DNA of 64,000 nucleotides from Hevea brasiliensis (GCF_030052815.1 NC_079498.1:96605378-96669377), one strand, 5' to 3'; shown: positions 44,500-56,987, counted from the stretch's first letter. Program-made: numbers and translations. Notes: a model not told the origin generated them from the sequence alone.

Positions 44500-47400
44500 T
44501 GTAACATCCTCACTTTAGCTAGTCCGTACAGTCTACTATTCAGGCGACCAATGTCAGTCTAGGCAGCTAGAATGTTTGAAATTATAAATAGACTAAAGTG
44601 AGGAGTTATAAATAAACCAAATAATGCTCATAAAATTCAAGAAAATTTTTAGGAACGAAATACACTAAGGTTAAACGAGCCGAAACCCCAGTGATGAGTA
44701 ACCCGAAGGGGAAGTGACGGTGAAGGCCATTAGCAACCCTAGACCTGGGGAAAACTTCATGAAATAATTTTTTGGACCTCAGGGAAGGATTATTGGAGTT
44801 CCAATGACAATAAAATGTTAAGAAAACACAAGGAAAATTTAATCAATCGGTAACCACAATTTTGGCTCGTTAAGCCAAACGTAGGGCATTTTGATCATTT
44901 CGTCTTTAGAGATAATTTTTGAACAACTTGTCCATTTATGTAAATGAATTATATGACATAAAATATAAATAAATATTGATGAAAAATTATTTAAAAATGA
45001 ATAGAAAAGAAAAGGATAGAAAATGAGAAAAATGAGGATTATGACATAATTATGATGTCATTATTATTCTCCCACCCAATCAAATATTGACACATGGCAC
45101 TAATTTGTTTAAAAAGACTTAATGGGTAGCAAAGAAAAGAAAAAAAAAATCAGAAAGCTCTTGCATCTTCTTCTTGCCGTCCTACCTCTCTCCCATGCCC
45201 ACCATTTTCAAGCTAACCAAAGCTTGATTTTCTTGATTCTCACCCATTAAAACCTAAGTTTCCCAACACAAAAACTTGTTCTTTCATCTTGGTAAATCTT
45301 TTGGGAGCAAAAAGAAGTGAAAAAGAAGAACCCTAGCAAGTTTGAATTTCACTCCATTAGAGGTTAGTGACTTAAACTTGATTTTCTCTTTAAATTCATG
45401 TTGAAGGAGTATGATTGAGTGCAAAATTACAAAGAAATTTAATAAATTCCATGTGTATGTCCATCCCATATTTTTGGTAGCCTTGGATGTGGTAAGGTTT
45501 TGATGATTTTCATAGAGCTAAAATGGTAGTATGGCTGCCTTTAGTATAAATCTCTTAAGTGGAGTAATGAAATGCAAATTAAAATGCATGGTTTGAGATA
45601 GTTGAGTTAGGGTTTGGGATGAAATTGAGACTTTGATCATGTAATGGTGAAAGTAGGTTTTAATGGTCAATTTTTGACCATTTGGCTGTGTGTGAATAAA
45701 AAATGAAGTGGTTTGTATAGTGGGAATTGAGGTTAGTGTGGCTGCCCTTGGTGACCTGCAGGACTGGGCATGAGTCCAACAGGTTTGGGCAGCAATAACT
45801 GGAGTTGTAGAGGTTCAATTGGTGCAAGGATAATTGGACATGAAACTAGACACATAATGGCACAACTTGGTGAAGAAACCATGCCCATAAAACCAAACCA
45901 AGTTGACCTAAAGATTGCCCTAATCCAGGTGACTTGCATTCTGCCTGGGCAAAATGACTAAATGAACAGTATTTATTCATTTGGTCATAACTCAGTGTAG
46001 AAAGGTCCAATTGACCTGAAATTTTACCAGCAACAAGCTGAGATATAGACCTACAATTTTCATGAAGAAACCTAACCCAAATTATGAGCATAACATATTC
46101 AAAAAGTGACCTGCAATCACTGCTTAAAATATTATAGATTTGGTCAGTCCAGAAATTCTGGAAAATTTATAATCCGACCAGTTGTGGTTTTTGGACCATA
46201 ACTTGAGCTACAAAACTCCAAATGGAGTGATTCAAAAAAAGAAATATAACTAGACATAATAAAAAATAACTTTCATGTTGACCATTTTGCCAAATTCCCA
46301 CTGCTAAAATGACTAATGGAGCAGTAAACACAAAGCTTGAAAACTGAAAATTTTGAACAATTAACATTATGCTTAAAAATGGTATTGGCAATCAATACCA
46401 ACAATTTTAAAATGCAAAATGTGGTATGTTGGGAGTATTAAAACCAATGTACCTATTATCCATGTAAAAGTCAACATTTTGTTGACTAATGAATTGAATA
46501 GTAACACCTAAATTTGAATTTCAAGAATTGTATAAATTAAGAGTGTAATATGCCCTAGTACACCAAGCAAGATTGGTTTGGATAGGTTGGCATGCCAATA
46601 GGGTTCTGTTAGCAGTACTGCATATGGCTTCATGCCATTCTGTGTTTTATGGCCTCACATGCCATTCTATGACATAATAGCCATTGGCTATGTTGATTGA
46701 GTTGTTATATTCGGGTTTTATCCCTGATAATTATTACAACTTATTAGCTGTTCTGTTGCACACCAGGAGATACATTGTGACCGATGGTGTGATGGTCCGA
46801 GGTACTTAGTACCCAGTGCCAATTTACCCATTTATCCAGTCCAGTCGACTAGTATGGGTTACTCGGGCAATGATAATAAATCTTACCAATTTTTAATCGA
46901 ACAATACTGCAATAAATATCAGAAATTAAGTCTACCAAAGATGTAAACATACATTCTGCATATTTACTTTATTTTAGTTATTTTATTTTACATTGTCACC
47001 ACTAAGTAGAATTGCTTAGCGCGTCGCTTTTGCCACGCACAGGTACTGGAGACATAACTGGAGAGCCCAGCAGACATCAGATCGGGTAAACTTTCAGAGC
47101 TATATACTGAGTTCAGAGTCACCTCACACCTGCAGTGCACTTGGTAGGACATTAGGACTTTGGGTGGCATTTTGTATTTTGCATTTTGTAATAGTTTTGG
47201 ACTATAATTACAAACTCTTGAACTTATGTGATAATGTAAAAATATGAAATTTCATGGTATTGAAATTTTCTGTATATTATGTTTAAAAATGAAATGTTGA
47301 GAAATATTCATGAATGTGCTTCAAATGATGATGTGAATAGAAAAATTTTGAAAATAGTGTTGAGATTTTGAGATTGAGTTGAGATGTGTGTATAATGGAG

Positions 47401-47643
47401 TTCTGGATTTGAAAATTATATTGGAAGTGTCTTTTAAATAGGTTCAGAAGAACTGTTTTTCCAATTTATAGCCGGCACTCTGCCGAATTTTCTATAAAAT
47501 TTGTGAAAAAATTTAGGTTAATCAAAATTGTAGATAAATGAGTTTAAAAAGGGTAACTTGTAATGGAAATATGATTTGGTGTTCCGGCACACTGTGTGAC
47601 ATATTTTACTCGGCTACACTATAGAAGGATAAGGGATGTCACA
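44500..47643 (+). mobile_element. Solo LTR, chromovirus-like, 3.1 kb, in repeat copy B
   Basis: Starts TGTAACATCCTCACTTTAGC, ends ..GGATAAGGGATGTCACA, and is flanked by TTTTT on both sides (44495-44499 and 47644-47648). The TGTAACATCC...GATGTCACA ends are of the kind seen in plant chromovirus LTRs. The segment is absent from copy A. Transcript-leader-like CT-rich sequence lies near 45150-45260. The minus-strand 81- and 74-codon frames inside have no recognisable features. No primer site or gag is present, so it is a solo LTR. Confidence 0.75.
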
Positions 47644-48826
47644 TTTTTAATGACATCTTATCTTTTGATTTTTTTTTTTTAAAATAAACAGTATAGTTTA
47701 ATTTCCATTCTGTCATTCAATAAACACAATAAACATTACATGTCCCAAATAAAGTAAGTAAAGTTTCTATGGATTCTAAAAGTGATAATAATAAAACATA
47801 AGTATATACCAATCTAAGTAAATAAGCTTATGAAGGAAATTGCAGGATAAAGACTTTTTCCATCGCCTAGAAAAATAGTCAAATATGAATGAGCTTTTAC
47901 TCGTAGATATATGATATTAATTATGAATATAATTTTTATAACTACTTAAGACTAATGCAGTCTGACAATATACATATAACATCAATCAATAAATATCATC
48001 AAAAGATTCGCACGAGAAGATGGTTCTTTTATGTATGTAAATATAATACACATAAAAATACAAGAATTGATTCCTTATCTCAGCCATTGTGCCCAAAGTA
48101 TTTATTGGAAATCTCGACACAATTAACAACTTATCCAATAGATATATAGATAATCCTAGCCGAAGAGCAAGCTCGATCAACGGCACACACATATATATAT
48201 ATATATATAACACATTCCTCCTTTCACATTCCGAAGAGTGGATTTGATGCATCAATCGGTTTTGGTCACTGCCATAAGAAGACTTGCAACCTTTGGTTTC
48301 AATAGGGGTGATGATAGGGTGAAGATGAAGGGGAAGTTTTCTTTTTCTTTTCTTTTTCTTTTCTTTTCTTTTCTTTTTCTTTTCTTTTTTACTTTTTGTA
48401 ATGGAGATTTTGTGGTAGTTAATTAGTTTTAAGACGTTCTCTTATCTAATAACACATTAGAGAAAATTTGATTTTTTAGTCATTAAAATTAATGAATCTT
48501 GTCAAGCATTTTTTATGTCATATTTTTTTTTTATTAATGAAAGGAACAAATATAGAAATTTCAAAAAAAAGGGAAATTAATAAAAAGATATATACGTACA
48601 TCCAGTTATTATATATACAGGAAGTTCCCATATAATTTTTGATAAAAAATTAAAAAAGAATTTCCCTTATAATGTTTAGAAACGGTGAAATTAGGAATCT
48701 AGTTTTTGTTAGCTAACCCACAAAAGCTTATTATGTGTAAGCCATTAATTTAACTTAAACTCTTTTGTGTTTAGCGGAGTAATTAAATTAAATAAGCAAA
48801 CTGTTTGACAATGGCATCTCCTACTT

Positions 48827-49878
48827 AGGGGTGGCCACGGTCCGGTTTTGAATCGGAACCGAACCAGAACCAGTTCGGTCAAAACCGAACCAAAACTGGT
48901 CAAAACCAGAACAGGCTTTAAACCGGATCAAAACCGTCCTTCTGCGGTTTGGTTCAAGTTCATATTTTTTAAGAACCGTAAACCGGCAGTTCCGAACCAG
49001 ATTGAACTTACGATTTCGAATCGGATTAAACCGGCAATTTAAATATAAAAAATTTTAATAAATATGTTACGTCACTCCTAATTCATTTATATATATCATT
49101 AATTCTCTACACAATTATTCTCTGCCTTTTCTTCAATTCTTAATATTTTTTCAATTTTTCTCAAATTTTCTAAATGATTATTTTTTACACTCATTTTAAT
49201 TTCCAATACTCTCTCAATTTTCCTACTTTATTATTTTATATACTTACTGAAATTTTCAATACTATCTCAATTACTTTGTTAGTACTTTAAATCCTCAATA
49301 AAATTTCCAATACCCTCTATTTTAATTTTTTTTCTCTTTTATACTTTTTAATTATCAATTATTATAATTTTTAAAAAAAGGCAAGTAATAGAATTAGAAA
49401 TTTTTATTCCTCTAAATCCTAAAGGGATATATAGGCAAAATTAAGTTCATACACTTTTTGCTAATTTCTTTTAAAAAAATTAATTTCATCTCTAGTTTTT
49501 TTAATCAGGGTCAAGAATTTATTTATTAAATTTTTCTTAAAGATAAATTATTTTCTTCCTTTTTTTTCTTATTTTATTTTGATTGAAAGATTTCTAATAA
49601 AAATTAAAATATTTTTACAAATATAACATAAATTTTGAATCAATAAAATTTTTCTCTAATTTTTTTTTGTTTAAGCTACCCTTAAACCATCCCTAAACCG
49701 CTTCCAAACCGTCCTCCAAACTGTCTTAAGCTGTTCTTTTTCGAATCGCCCTTCAAACTGTTATAAACCGGGACTCAAACCGGAACCGATGGTTTAGGAA
49801 CCGTCTTCCAAACTGTCTCCTGGCGGTTTGATTCAGGTTCATGATTTCATTGAACCTAAACCGGCGGTTCAGGAACCC
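48827..49878. mobile_element. Fold-back element rich in AACCGG/GGTTCGG words (right end cut)
   Basis: The left part (48830-49040) and right part (49680-49878) are filled with ACCGAACC, AACCGG and GGTTTGG words that pair internally, around an AT-rich core. The left end AGGGGTGGCCACGGTCCGG resembles the ends of common plant hAT- or Mutator-type MITEs. The right end is missing where the TRIM begins. The 64-codon frame at 48848 is a product of the repeats. Confidence 0.55.
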
Positions 49879-50167
49879 AGCATCTCTCTCGTGTTTTACC
49901 AATATGGGATTTGCCTAGGGTGTTACAATTGACCCCCCTTATGGGACTCAGCGTCCTCGCTGAGGTTTGCCCCACCATCGCCCAAGGTTGCACGCGGAGC
50001 GACTCTGATACCACAAATGTAATGGCCCGGCCCACTAGTGATATTGTCTGCTCTGGGCCGAAGCCCTCATGGTTTTAAAATGCGTCACTAGGGGTATGAG
50101 CCGCCAACTTATAAACCTAGCATCTCTCCTATGTTTTGTCGATGTGGGATTTGCCTAGGGTGTTACA
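49879..50167 (-). mobile_element. TRIM-like mini LTR retrotransposon, one LTR truncated
   Basis: The right LTR (50018-50167) reads on plus TGTAATGGCCCGGCCCACTA ... GGTGTTACA. A fragment of the left LTR (49879-49926) repeats its last about 48 bp. Between them, on the minus strand, are a tRNA-Met-type primer site (TGGTATCAGAGTCGC, 50000-50013) next to the right LTR and a purine tract (AAGGGGGGTCAAT, about 49927-49940) next to the left LTR. The interior is only about 90 bp and codes for nothing, as in terminal-repeat retrotransposons in miniature. Confidence 0.8.
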
Positions 50168-51754
50168 ATTCAATGGGAAGTTTTTTACTTGCCCAACCTG
50201 TAAACACAATATATAATAAATTGGGGAGCTCAGCTCACCCTCCACATAATCAAAATGTCATAACTCAAATAGGAGCTTAGCTCCCTCATCCAATCCCATC
50301 ATGCATACAGTTAATAATTTTATAGGTCTAAAATAAAAATAAGTGCTTCTAACACATGCAGAGTCTAAAATTTAACTCAATTGTACAAAATATATTAAAT
50401 ACTATTAGTGGACCTGCGAAGAAGAAGAGTAGGTTAGCCACAACAAATAATCCTCCTGTAGCCTGGAAAAATAGATGAACAGGAGTGAGCATTCAACTCA
50501 GAGAGTAAAATACTAATTTTAATCATAATCTCTATAACTATCTAAAGCTAATGCACCCTGTGGAGTGAAATGCAATATCGTCATAATTTTCATATCATAA
50601 CAGCAAAAAGGCAATTTGGAGCACTCACACACCCAATACTGTCAAGCAATACATATATGGGAGCTGATCCCCTATATAGCCCTCTTAATCAAACCTCTGC
50701 TAGCGAGTGTCTCTTAAGCTAGACTTTTGCTTAATAAACCAAATGCGGGGTCCCAGCGAGTGTCTCTCAAGCCGTCTCTACTTAGAAGGACTGGGTCCCA
50801 GCGAGTGTCTCTCAAGTCGTGTCCACCCGTCCTGTCCATATCCAATACCATACACCACGCATACACACTACTCCAAATTACCACAAACAATATCCATGGC
50901 ACTTCAACAATTATGAATGCAATATAAAATGTGCTTAGTGTTTAACTACATAGATACATATTTATAAGTGATGCATGGACATGCTTGAATATATAATAAT
51001 ATCGAAATTACAATTAAAATTAATATTTTACTCACAAACTTGAACCGAGGTCACTGCGGCGGCTAGGCGGAGGAGGAATGCTGTACCGACTCACCTGACA
51101 ATTTCATTGCAATTATTTAATATATTTGACTTAATACAAGTTTAGAAAAGACCAAAGACACCCTAAGTTGTGCTGAAAATCCTGTAGAGTCTCCTCTATA
51201 CCTATGACCTACCCAACCTGCAAAATGGTTCAAATAATACTTCTAAACTCAACCCATATCTCATCATCATTATATGGCCCCTCCAAACCAAGCAATAATC
51301 ACAACATCAGACAACTCAATTAGAAGACTTCAAAACTAATATTTTTCAAAAACTATCCAAACTAACTTTAAAAATTCTATAAATTTGTCTCGCGGTCCTT
51401 AACAATATTATAAGGGTATTGCAATAGGAATCGTAATTTTCTTATCATCCACGAATATTTTATAAATTTTATTCTAACCCAGTACAAGGCAAAAATTGAG
51501 CAATGTAGAGTTCGAGTTTACCTATGCCATATCTGACAACTGGAACGCGTCCAGAACGTCTGAAAATGGTGAGATAGCCTATAATCTTGACCCAGTTCTG
51601 AAATAGTTCCAGCAGCTTATCTGCTAGGCCCGAAATTGCAAATTCAGGCGACGATCAAATTTTCACGAAATGAAAGTACATACGCGAAGTCCATAATACC
51701 AGGATTAGAATAAAATATATATATAATAATTATTTGAAAATTATGGATATTACA
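50168..51754 (-). repeat. Truncated chromovirus-type LTR
   Basis: It matches 60932-62524 in order, with shared words such as GGGGAGCTCAGCTCACCCTC, GAGCATTCAACTCAGAGAG, GTGATGCATGGACATGCTTG and CCACGAATATTTTA. The right end ..GGATATTACA gives a minus-strand LTR start TGTAATATCC. The first about 158 bp of the LTR (plus orientation) are missing where the TRIM lies. It has GCGAGTGTCTCTCAAGCC repeated three times near 50700-50825. It is either a solo LTR or part of a larger lost element. The 60-70 codon frames inside are repeat artefacts. Confidence 0.8.
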
Positions 51755-52565
51755 CTTATGGTATTATACTAAAAAAAAAACAAATAGTTTTGTAATCGAT
51801 TTTTGTAACTGACTGAAATCGGTTATTATTAGTAACTGATTTATGATTTATGTTTTTTAATAAAATAATTAATTTTCAAAAATTTAGCAACAGATTGAAG
51901 AATCGATTGCTAATAGTAACTAATTTTAAAATTGGTTGTGAAATTAAAAAATTATTTTTATTAGCTCCTAAATCGGTTGCTAAACTCAATTGTTATTGGT
52001 AACTGATACATTATCGGTTGTTATTAACAATCGATTTTTGCGACCAATTGCAAATAAATTACTAAATTCTTTTCTCTCAAAAAATTTCTGCCCAATTTTT
52101 TTTTCTTTTTTTGTTATTTGCAATCGATTTACGAATCGGTCGCTAATTGCAATCGATTTTGCAACTGACTTTTCCCTCCCAAAAATTCCTACTCAATTTT
52201 TTTTTTTAATTTGCAACTGATTATAAACGATTTTTACCTCAAAAAATTCTCGCCAAATTTTTTGTTTTCTTTTTTTTTTTTTATGATTTGCAACTGATTT
52301 GTTAATCGATTACTAACAGCAATTGATTTTTATAACTGATTTTTACAGCTGACTAAAATCAGTTGCTAATAGCAACTGATTTTTTCTCTTCAAACATTTT
52401 CTCTCATTTTTTTTTATTTTGATTTGCAATTAATTTTGTAACCGATTGTGAATCGGCTCCAAAAATTTTTCTCAAAAAATTTTCACAAAATTTTTCTCAA
52501 AAAATTTTCGCCCAATTTTTTAAAAAAATTAGTAACCTACAATCAGTTGCTAAAATTGGTCGCTA
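51755..52565. mobile_element. CACTA-like subterminal repeat block
   Basis: Words of the form AATCGGTTGCTAATAGCAAC and GCAACTGATTT / AATCGATTTTTGCAACTGA recur more than a dozen times in both orientations, separated by AT-rich filler. Such arrays near the ends are typical of plant CACTA (En/Spm) transposons. The block begins near CACTTATGG, a possible worn CACT.. end, and stops at a TATATAAACC promoter-like site at about 52566. No transposase follows, so at most one end of an element remains. Confidence 0.45.
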
Positions 52566-52965
52566 ATTTGCTTATATAAACCACTACTCATTTTCTTTTC
52601 CCATTACTTTTTTTTTCTTTCTTTTTTCTCTTTTCTCTCATTTTCTTCTTTATCTTTTTCGTTCTCATCTATTTTACTCATTATTTTTTCCTTTCTAACA
52701 TATTTTCTTCATTATCTTTTTCTTTATCATCCATTTTCTTCACCATTTTTTTTTCTTATCTATTTTCTTCTTCATCTATTTCTTTTTTGTATATTTTCTT
52801 TATCATCTATTTTCTTCATAATCATTTTTTTTCTCATCAATTTTCTTCATCATATTTTTCTTTCTCATTTTTTTTATTTAATTTATTTTTCTTTGATATA
52901 AAATAAATTTTTTTGTACAAATATATTTTTGTTAATAAATTATTGGTAGTATTAATTTGTAGTAT
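52566..52965. other. Pyrimidine-rich stretch after the CACTA-like block
   Basis: It consists of degenerate repeats of TTTTCTTCATCATCTATTTT and similar T/C-rich words. If the CACTA assignment is right this would be the transposon's transcript leader. There is no open frame. Confidence 0.4.
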
Positions 52966-53394
52966 TGTCGCAAGGTATTTTGCGATCGCCCGGACGAAAG
53001 CTCTTCACTGAAGTGGGAAAAGTGAGGAGTCGCTACTTTAATTTTGAGGGAAATTAAAGAAAACCATTAAAAGGAAACCACTTCAAAAGAGAAAAAGAGA
53101 TTCTAGGTTCGGGGTCCGTATACGGGCGGGGAAGGTGTTAGGCACCCCGCCTCATTCCGCAACGAGGGTAAACAGATTTAATGTTATGCTCTTTATAAAT
53201 TAAAAAGATAATTAGAGGGTTGGGATAGGGATGATGTTAATCCTTTGTGCATAATAAAGGACTGTTTGATATTTCACTTATTTTGGGTTGCCCAAGAACA
53301 CGAGTTCGTGAGATGGCCCTTTAGTGAATAGGTGTCAAATAAAGTTATCTTGTCTATTGGAGTTGTGTTATTTTAATTTTGATTTCGTTAAGAG

Positions 53395-53850
53395 AGCTCG
53401 GATAAGAAGTTTTTGCCGATCTCCTGATAAGTTTTATTAAGAGTTTTAGGCAGGAGATTTCGAATAAGAACTCTCTCCCGCTCTCTTAGAGTGTTCGGTT
53501 TAAAAATTTAAATGAAGGATCTCGGATAAGAACTCTCCTCCGATCTCCGTGTCTTTCTTATTTGAATGAGGATCAGGTAAGAACTCCCCTCGACCTCTTA
53601 AAGTGTTTGGTTCAAAATTTTAAATAGAGGATCTCGGATAAGAACTCTCCTCCGATCTCCATGTTTTTTATTTGAATGAGGATCAGGTAAGAACTCTCCA
53701 CCGACCTCTTAAAGTGTTTGGTTCAAAATTTTAAAGGAGGATCTCGGATAAGAACTCTCCTCCGATCTCCGAGTTTTAATTTGAATGAGGATCGAGTAAG
53801 AACTCTCCCCCGACCTCTTTAAGTGTTCGTGATATAAGACCGAACTTTTC
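53395..53850. repeat. 110-112 bp tandem array in the Tat-like LTR
   Basis: The unit containing GATCTCGGATAAGAACTCTC starts at 53518, 53630 and 53740, with a more degenerate unit before it (about 53395). Each unit has two half-units (GGATCTCGGATAAGAACTC and GAGGATCAGGTAAGAACTC), so it grew by duplication of a shorter block. Confidence 0.85.
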
Positions 53851-55141
53851 ACCGATCTCGTATATGACTATCTTGTCCGAACTCTTTGGCTGGCTATATC
53901 TGATCTCTTTTGGCTACTAGTCTGGGGTCCAATCTTATCTCGATTCCCGCTCTATTATGCTATTTCCTAGACTAACTTAGTAGCCCGACCTCATAACTTT
54001 TCCTCTTATTCCCTATTCATTCTTTGATTATTTTTATTTATTCAAAAGAAACTTTCACGTTCGGATACTGCTACCAACATTTTTATTAAATTACCTACAA
54101 GTTACCCGCAATCGAAACACCTATATTCGAAGGAAATAAAAACTAAAAACAAATAAATAACGTGAACTGTCGAATAGGAAAAGTAAACTCAAGAGAATAA
54201 CTATCAGCCTGAAGGATCTATGTGGGGATCTTTAGTATAACTGAACTTAATGAAAAGTTCGAGAATAAAAGCAGAGAAAGTAAAACGCGAGCATTCGGCA
54301 AAGTGACAGTCTAGACACTTACCTGTGTGAGGTCAAGGCCATCAAACTGACTCCGGAGATCACAAATATTGTAGAGTTGAAAGTTGGTGGTATAGGGACT
54401 AATGCTTACTTCGAGATTGCGAGAACCAGGTTAAAATGTAGTCGAGCCGAAGCGACAGAAACCAGGTCAGAATGAGATCAAGCTGAGAGAATAATATGTT
54501 GATGTTAGGTGATGAAGACGAGATTGAACGGAAATGGTATAGCAGAGTGATAAACAGACTGAAAATGAAGGATTTCAGGGTTCGAAAACTCTATCAATGG
54601 AGATACTCAAGAAAACTAGTTTTTGAAGTTTCTCAATTTTATGCAAGCTCAGAATGGTAAAGTAGCAAGACTGAATTAGATTTCAGAGTCTTTCCACTAT
54701 AATCACCACCACCCTTTTTTTGCCCGTCCCCTTTACAGTATTGCATATAGGTATTTATAGGGAACGGGTGCTACTAATGATGGGTCAGGATCTCCCCTTG
54801 GGGAGACGAAAGGTTTAGATTTAAAATGACATAATCTGACATTTGAAAATTAAAGGGAATCAAAACGGACAACTGGGATCCTATTCAGAATATCTGTCCT
54901 TTCTCTTCTTAATCCAACGACTCAGGGTCTTGCCTGTTAGGACAGATCCAAAGGCTGGGAATAAAAGGCGCCGGACCTGTCATCTGCCATTTGATCCAAG
55001 GGCTTCGAGTTCATCCTTACAAATATGATCAATGGTGGAGATTGAGATGTACAGAACTGTCGTAACTGTTTTGGCGCCTGTCAGCAATATGGGCGATTCT
55101 ACAAATGGGGCGTGCGGTGAAGATTTGATCATGCCTGCAAT
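53851..55141 (-). other. Body of the Tat-like LTR with minus-strand promoter
   Basis: Non-coding. The minus-strand TATAAATA box (about 54757) could drive element transcription toward 52966. Plus-strand frames here are short and without features. Confidence 0.4.
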
Positions 55142-55598
55142 TGTAACAGCCCGATCCTTCTCCAGTTAGTATTGTCCGCTTTGGCCCATGGGCCTCACGG
55201 ATTTGTCCCTTGGGAGGTTTCATTCCCAAAAGCGCGCTGACCAGGTGAGGAAGGCTCCCACATATATGACCCAAATCTTTTCTTCCCGTTTCCGATGTGG
55301 GACACGAAGTTTCCACCCCAGTGCGTAGCTGGTTGAACAAGCACGTCCCAACCCCATCCCTGGGTCGTGACAAGCCCACCAGCTTCCGCCTGGTGCGTCC
55401 TCGCACCACACACCGTACTAGAGGGAGTCCAGCTCTGATACCACAAATGTAATGGCCCGGCCCACTAGTGATATTGTCCGCTCTGGGCCGAAGCCCTCAC
55501 GGTTTTAAAACGCGTCAATAGGGGTTACAAACCATCAACTTATAAACCCAGCATCTCTCCCGTGTTTTGTCGATGTGGGATTTGCCTAGGGTGTTACA
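55142..55598 (-). mobile_element. TRIM-like element with two unlike LTRs
   Basis: It is flanked by GCAAT (55137-55141) and GCAAC (55599-55603), a near-perfect 5-bp duplication. The right LTR (55448-55598, TGTAATGGCCCGGCC ... GGTGTTACA) is almost the same as that at 50018-50167. The left LTR (55142 to about 55372, TGTAACAGCCCGATCC ... GGGTCGTGACA) is longer and only shares the GTATTGTCCGCTTTGG...CCTCACGG core and the CGATGTGGGA box. The minus-strand primer site TGGTATCAGAGCTGG (about 55431-55445) is tRNA-Met type. There is no coding capacity. The minus-strand 126-codon frame across it is spurious. Confidence 0.8.
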
Positions 55599-55603
55599 GC
55601 AAC

Positions 55604-55967
55604 GCTTTAACTACCTCGGCTCTGATTATGCAGAGAGTTATTGGAAGTCATCTTGTCCTCTTTTTGCTTTCCGATCTCTATTCTTTTCGATCTCTCTATT
55701 ATGACCCTTTTCTTTTCCGATCTGTCTCATATCGGGCCCTTCATCGCTTCCCGCTCTCTCCCATTCCAGACCTTCCTCTTTATCCGATCTGCCTTAGTCA
55801 AAGCAATTAATTCTTCGGTTACCGATGCATCCTCTTCGGTTTCTATATGCAATAAATGCTCAGGCCCTATATATGTGCACTAGTGAGAAAACTCCTCCAC
55901 ACTTCATTTCTCCTCCTTCCATTTCTCTATTTCTCCTGTTCTAGCTTCTCTGGTGACAATTTCGATT
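55604..55967 (+). promoter_or_regulatory. Region with plus-strand TATA-like box, part of the Tat-like relic
   Basis: It is rich in CCGATCTC words shared with the arrays at 53.4-53.9 kb and 59.2-59.5 kb. CCCTATATATGTGC near 55864 followed by a CT-rich leader resembles a core promoter facing right. Overlapping 80-codon frames at 55562-55883 have no family features. Confidence 0.35.
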
Positions 55968-56381
55968 ATGGTGACTGCTTTTGATCTTTTTCTGACAGTT
56001 TTCTTTGCTCCTCGACTGAAAATTTATGATCCTGGTGATCGAAGAAACATGACAACAATATCTGATGACAGTGAAGGAACCGGACTAATTTACCGATCAG
56101 GATCAAAAACGATGATCATGCCGATCTCGAATCGGTCCACCAGTATAATTGGTGTGCTGATCTCGGGCAAGAGTACTACTAATTTCAATCTTAATGTCGG
56201 TGACCACCTCTTGAAGTTCATTTGGCTCCTCACCACATCGGGCATCCCGACTGCAGCTCAGTTCTGGCCGATGACATCGACGATAACTCTACTCACCATC
56301 ATGAGAGTCATAGTCACTCCATCTGAGCTGCACATCTATCCAATGCTTTTGGCTGGCTTTCTGATCAAACACATCTTTTGA
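55968..56381 (+). CDS. Unrecognised 137-codon open frame
   Basis: It opens at ATG 55968 about 100 bp after a TATA-like box and ends at TGA 56379-56381. Composition is unusual: many Thr, Ile and Ser ([30 protein letters not shown]), a hydrophobic N-terminus ([12 protein letters not shown]) and a hydrophobic end ([11 protein letters not shown]). I know no family like it. It lies inside the Tat-like relic and may be a chance frame in T/C-rich DNA. Confidence 0.2.
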   Translation: MVTAFDLFLTVFFAPRLKIYDPGDRRNMTTISDDSEGTGLIYRSGSKTMIMPISNRSTSIIGVLISGKSTTNFNLNVGDHLLKFIWLLTTSGIPTAAQFWPMTSTITLLTIMRVIVTPSELHIYPMLLAGFLIKHIF

Positions 56382-56987
56382 TTCAACCACAAGACTAGGC
56401 TTTGACAGAGGCCCTTACTAGGTAGGATGTAGTGCCGATCTTTAGAGATCGCCCAAATGATGTAATCTCACCTTTAAAAGTTCTCTTAATGATGTAATCC
56501 GATCTCTTCAGATCACTCAAATGATGTAATCTGACCTTTTGGAAATGAAATGAAATTTTATTTGAAGGTTATTATTTAATTATTGCATTGGTTATTTTCC
56601 GATCTCTGATGTGCATATCCGATCTGATCTCTAACTAAATCGTCATTAGCAGATCTGCGGCTCTGAAAATTCACACAATTTGATAACCCTAGCTAGCCGA
56701 TCTCATTTTATTCGATTTTATTATTGTGTTTCTAGAACTTTCCCGTGATGTGTCAAGAAAGCGGGTCAATTCCACTAACCGAAGCGCCACTTGGGACTTC
56801 GTGAGCATTAAATGCTCAGACAGGTATAAATAGGGAGAGGGTCAATCAGTTGCTCCCTTATGTCACTTTCAGCACTTTGCTAGCAACTTCAAAATTCTCT
56901 CGTTTCTTCAAGTTTTTCCAACACCGATCACATTCCGGTAAGGGTTTTAATCCTTTTCTTAGTTAAACTTCTTTTATTTCTTTGAAA
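56382..56987 (+). promoter_or_regulatory. Spacer and TATA promoter before the gypsy-type-transposon protein relic
   Basis: Short repeats of GATGTAATCTGACCTTT and AGATCACTCAAATGATGTAA occur at 56450-56540. A clear core promoter GGTATAAATAGGGAGAGG (about 56823-56840) is followed by a CT-rich leader and the ATG at 56988, the layout of a plant gene promoter. It faces right, against the inferred orientation of the surrounding element. Confidence 0.55.

Noticed and set aside
50018..50167. TRIM as a Cassandra-type element with a 5S RNA promoter
   Set aside because: I could not find the 5S internal promoter boxes in the 150-bp LTR, so only TRIM-like is claimed.
55029..55446. 126-codon minus-strand frame, with further frames of 83 and 63 codons overlapping it
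   Set aside because: They cover the TRIM LTR and primer site in several overlapping frames; composition follows the GC-rich element and no domain is seen.
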